DNA of 16,573 nucleotides, taken from Bacillota bacterium. Lineage in GTDB: Bacteria > Bacillota > Clostridia > Christensenellales > Aristaeellaceae. Positions 14,806-16,573 of this stretch are shown piece by piece. A program made the position numbers and the translations under genes. Location of the stretch: assembly GCA_023458835.1 (NCBI GenBank), contig JAEWWY010000306.1:1-16573 (forward strand), written 5' to 3'. The notes under the pieces were generated by a model. The model had not been told where the DNA came from. It saw nothing but the letters and a program-made list of their open reading frames with translations, and did no database searches. Position 1 is the first letter of the stretch, and each line of letters opens with the position of its first letter.

Positions 14806-15516
14806 ATGGATGCAGTTATGATGCGGCAGGTGGCCTGGGTCGGTGATAGCTATGTGCAGGGGAAAATACGGGGTGTGGCGCTGAATTTCCATGGTCTGGG
14901 GCATATGAATGAGAAAAGATTCCCTGAAACGATGGAACTGGAGTGGGCACGGGCCGGCTGGCTGGTGGTATTCCCTTACTACGGCCCCTGGACCTGGATG
15001 AACAGGGAGGCCAGGGCTTTTGTGGATGAACTGGTAGCCTTTGTGTACGATCATTTCGGGCTGGACGGCAATTTGCCGCTGGTATCCACCGGCGGGAGCA
15101 TGGGCGGTCTGTCGGCGCTATTGTATACCCGCTATGCAAAAAAGCCCGTATCCGCCTGCCTGGCGCTTTTCCCGGTATGCGACTTCCAGTACCATTTTGG
15201 CGAGCGGCCCGATTTGCCGCGGAGCATTCATCATTCCCTCCGCGGGTATGAAGAGGATATGCAGACGCTTTTTGACGAGCATTCTCCCTTAAAGCAGGTG
15301 CCCCATATGCCGGACATCCCTTACCTGTTCATTCACGGGGACAGTGACCAGGCCGTCAGCAAAGCCGCTCATTCGGATAAGATGGTGGCCGCCATGAAGG
15401 CGCGGGGCCTTGCGGTGGAGTATGTGCAGGTGCCGGGCATGGGCCATGGAAGCTGTATGCCCGTCGCTGTGCTGCTGAAGATGATCGGTTTTCTTGCGGA
15501 TTTTTCATCACGGTAA
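14806..15516 (+). CDS. Alpha/beta-hydrolase, probable carbohydrate esterase
   Basis: A 236-residue cytoplasmic alpha/beta-hydrolase of the prolyl-oligopeptidase/acetyl-xylan-esterase style. FHGLGHM (28-34) gives the oxyanion-loop HG motif. GGSMGG carries nucleophile Ser98. FIHGDSDQAV places the acid at Asp181, and GMGHGS gives His214, so the full triad is visible. No signal peptide or lid domain is evident, and the size is close to a minimal fold. The ATG at 14806 has GGAG nine bases before it; the frame is open 40 codons further upstream within the GH4 gene, but that part is low-quality sequence. It is the last gene of the plus-strand operon, 16 bases after the GH4 gene. The context suggests removal of acetyl or other ester groups from the imported oligosaccharide so that glycosidases can act. 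A peptidase or other hydrolase cannot be excluded. Confidence 0.75.
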   Translation: MDAVMMRQVAWVGDSYVQGKIRGVALNFHGLGHMNEKRFPETMELEWARAGWLVVFPYYGPWTWMNREARAFVDELVAFVYDHFGLDGNLPLVSTGGSMGGLSALLYTRYAKKPVSACLALFPVCDFQYHFGERPDLPRSIHHSLRGYEEDMQTLFDEHSPLKQVPHMPDIPYLFIHGDSDQAVSKAAHSDKMVAAMKARGLAVEYVQVPGMGHGSCMPVAVLLKMIGFLADFSSR

Positions 15517-15589
15517 AGAGCCGCCTTCAAAAACCTTTAAATGCACCGGTCATTCGGTGTTGGAAGCAATGATTGCATAAATAGATGAC

Positions 15590-15652
15590 GCTGAAAGGGA
15601 CCGACACAGACAGGCGATTAGCAATCGCCCGTCTGTGCCGGCCTGCTTCAGC
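15590..15652 (-). terminator. Long hairpin in the convergent gap, probably made from the minus strand
   Basis: The two 30-base arms (15590-15619 and 15623-15652) match at 24 positions around a 3-base loop. The best parts are CACAGAC and GGCGATT with their complements, and GCTGAA at the outer end with TTCAGC. Four of the six mismatches (A on the left arm opposite C on the right) become G-U pairs in minus-strand RNA but A-C in plus-strand RNA. This indicates RNA from the minus strand, that is, the 3' region of the GH38 gene. No T-tract follows on that strand, while on the plus strand CTTTTTC appears at 15657-15663, so some bidirectional action is possible. The rest of the 15517-15699 gap holds only two tiny inverted repeats, CACCG/CGGTG (15544-15559) and GCAATgATTGC (15566-15576). 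Confidence 0.55.
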
Positions 15653-15699
15653 ACTGCTTTTTCAAAGCAACAGCCGTCTGTCATGCGGAAGGACCGTGC

Positions 15700-16573
15700 C
15701 TAATAAGCAACCCTCAGCGTCTTGATTTCAAAAGGACGGAAGGTGAGGGAAACGTTTTTCCCGGGTTCCAAAGCCTCCTGCTCCTCCTCCAGCATGTTGG
15801 TCAATGCAAGGCCCTTTATATCGTGCCCAAAGGCAATGGCGGCATGTGTATACGCGCCGGTAGACTCGTACAGCCGCAGGATGTAGGCATGACCGGCATC
15901 CTCGCAGGGCTTTACTGTCTCAATGATCACGTTGGGTGCATCCACGCTCAAAAGCGCGGGCAGCCCATCGGCGCCGTCTGCAACAAGGGGCAGATAGTTG
16001 AAGCAGTAGGCGGGGCGCACCACTGTTTGGGCGGAAAAATCGCCCTCGTGGGGCAATATGGCATACCGGCATACATGGAGGCCCTTGTCGCCAAAGCGGT
16101 CCGGGCGCTCGCCGCCCTTGTGCAGCGACAGGCGCATGGAACCCTCCCGCACGGAGAGGCCGTACTTGCAATCGTTGAGGAGTGCCAGGCCATACCCGGC
16201 TTCCGACAGGTCGGAGTACTTGTGGTTGCAGGTTTCAAAGCGGGCCTTTTCCGTAGCGCTTCCGCGGTGGTTGCTGCGGCGGATGAACCCGAACTGGATT
16301 TCATTTCGCACGCCGTCACAAAGAAGGGCCGTATCGAAAGCGGCTTTCAGGAACCGGTGGCTGTCCTGCCAGTCCATGACCGTATCAAAGGTGATAAGGG
16401 GCGTTGCGGCGGAAAACACCATGTCCTGGGTGACGGTAGTCAAATCCGTGATCCTGTACACGCTGCGGATGCGCGCTTCCACAGGCCCCAGGGCAATGAC
16501 CTCCCGGCTTACAAGGCGGCTTGTATCGCGGAATTTGTCCTCCAGGTCGGCGTCTATGTCCCAGTTATCCCAG
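15700..16573 (-). CDS. GH38 alpha-mannosidase, C-terminal part (gene continues past the window)
   Basis: About 290 residues of the C-terminal beta-sandwich region of a family 38 alpha-mannosidase, open to the window edge. The first residues WDNWDIDADLEDKFRD (from 16572 leftwards) match the family's W..WDID block. NEIQFGFIRRSNHRG, the block ARFETCNHKYSDLSE, and GLALLNDCKYGLSVR are the strongest hallmarks, followed by RLSLHKG and YAILPHEGDF. A GTG at 16482 lies inside the frame and is not the start. The catalytic nucleophile domain and the zinc site are outside the window, so activity cannot be judged. Full-length family members are about 800-1000 residues. The enzyme trims alpha-mannose from glycans; its position, convergent with the importer operon, suggests a separate transcription unit that may belong to a wider carbohydrate island. 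Confidence 0.88.
   Translation of the reverse strand, partial: WDNWDIDADLEDKFRDTSRLVSREVIALGPVEARIRSVYRITDLTTVTQDMVFSAATPLITFDTVMDWQDSHRFLKAAFDTALLCDGVRNEIQFGFIRRSNHRGSATEKARFETCNHKYSDLSEAGYGLALLNDCKYGLSVREGSMRLSLHKGGERPDRFGDKGLHVCRYAILPHEGDFSAQTVVRPAYCFNYLPLVADGADGLPALLSVDAPNVIIETVKPCEDAGHAYILRLYESTGAYTHAAIAFGHDIKGLALTNMLEEEQEALEPGKNVSLTFRPFEIKTLRVAY

Overview
The window looks like a chromosomal segment of a moderately GC-rich Firmicutes bacterium, most likely a gut- or plant-polymer-associated member of the Clostridia. The evidence is the strong AGGAGG-type ribosome binding sites, the LplB/LplC/LplA-type oligosaccharide importer, the membrane-anchored AraC regulator of the YesS/YtdP kind, and the three-gene permease/GldG/DUF4340 exporter module common in that class. 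I cannot assign a genus. I see no rRNA, tRNA, CRISPR array, transposase, phage gene or replication origin.

Layout. (1) 1-3301, plus strand: the end of an ABC-2 permease, a GldG-family protein and a DUF4340 protein, forming one operon. (2) 3302-3493: a convergent gap filled by a long imperfect palindrome. (3) 3494-7276, minus strand: three carbohydrate enzymes in transcription order, an (alpha/alpha)6 MGH1/GH63-like hydrolase, a GH43-type five-bladed propeller enzyme and a GH10-like enzyme. (4) 7277-7416: a divergent promoter region. (5) 7417-15516, plus strand: LplB-type permease, LplC-type permease, solute-binding protein, membrane-bound AraC regulator, GH4 enzyme with the CHEV signature of alpha-galacturonidases (LplD), and an alpha/beta-hydrolase esterase. 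(6) 15517-15699: a second convergent gap with a long hairpin. (7) 15700-16573, minus strand: the C-terminal part of a GH38 alpha-mannosidase that continues past the window.

How it fits together. Sections 3-5 read as one glycan utilisation locus. The importer brings in an oligosaccharide, the regulator probably senses an extracellular signal through its periplasm-facing or outside-facing domain, and the enzymes, none of which shows a signal peptide, finish depolymerisation in the cytoplasm. The LplB/LplC/solute-binding-protein/CHEV-GH4 combination matches the composition of the Bacillus subtilis lplABCD operon and suggests galacturonate-containing oligosaccharides. The GH10-like and GH43 genes point to xylan or arabinoxylan side structures, so the real substrate may be a mixed uronate-, xylose- or arabinose-bearing hemicellulose or pectin fragment. 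No importer ATPase is present, as is usual when a shared MsmX-type ATPase serves several importers.

I did not find a clearly new kind of system. The points most worth a second look are the divergent cytoplasmic GH10-like enzyme, the regulator that looks like a YesM sensor half fused to a YesN output half without kinase or receiver, a solute-binding protein lacking a lipobox, a run of perfect palindromes before the solute-binding gene, and two long hairpins whose G-U wobble pattern shows which strand they are probably transcribed from.
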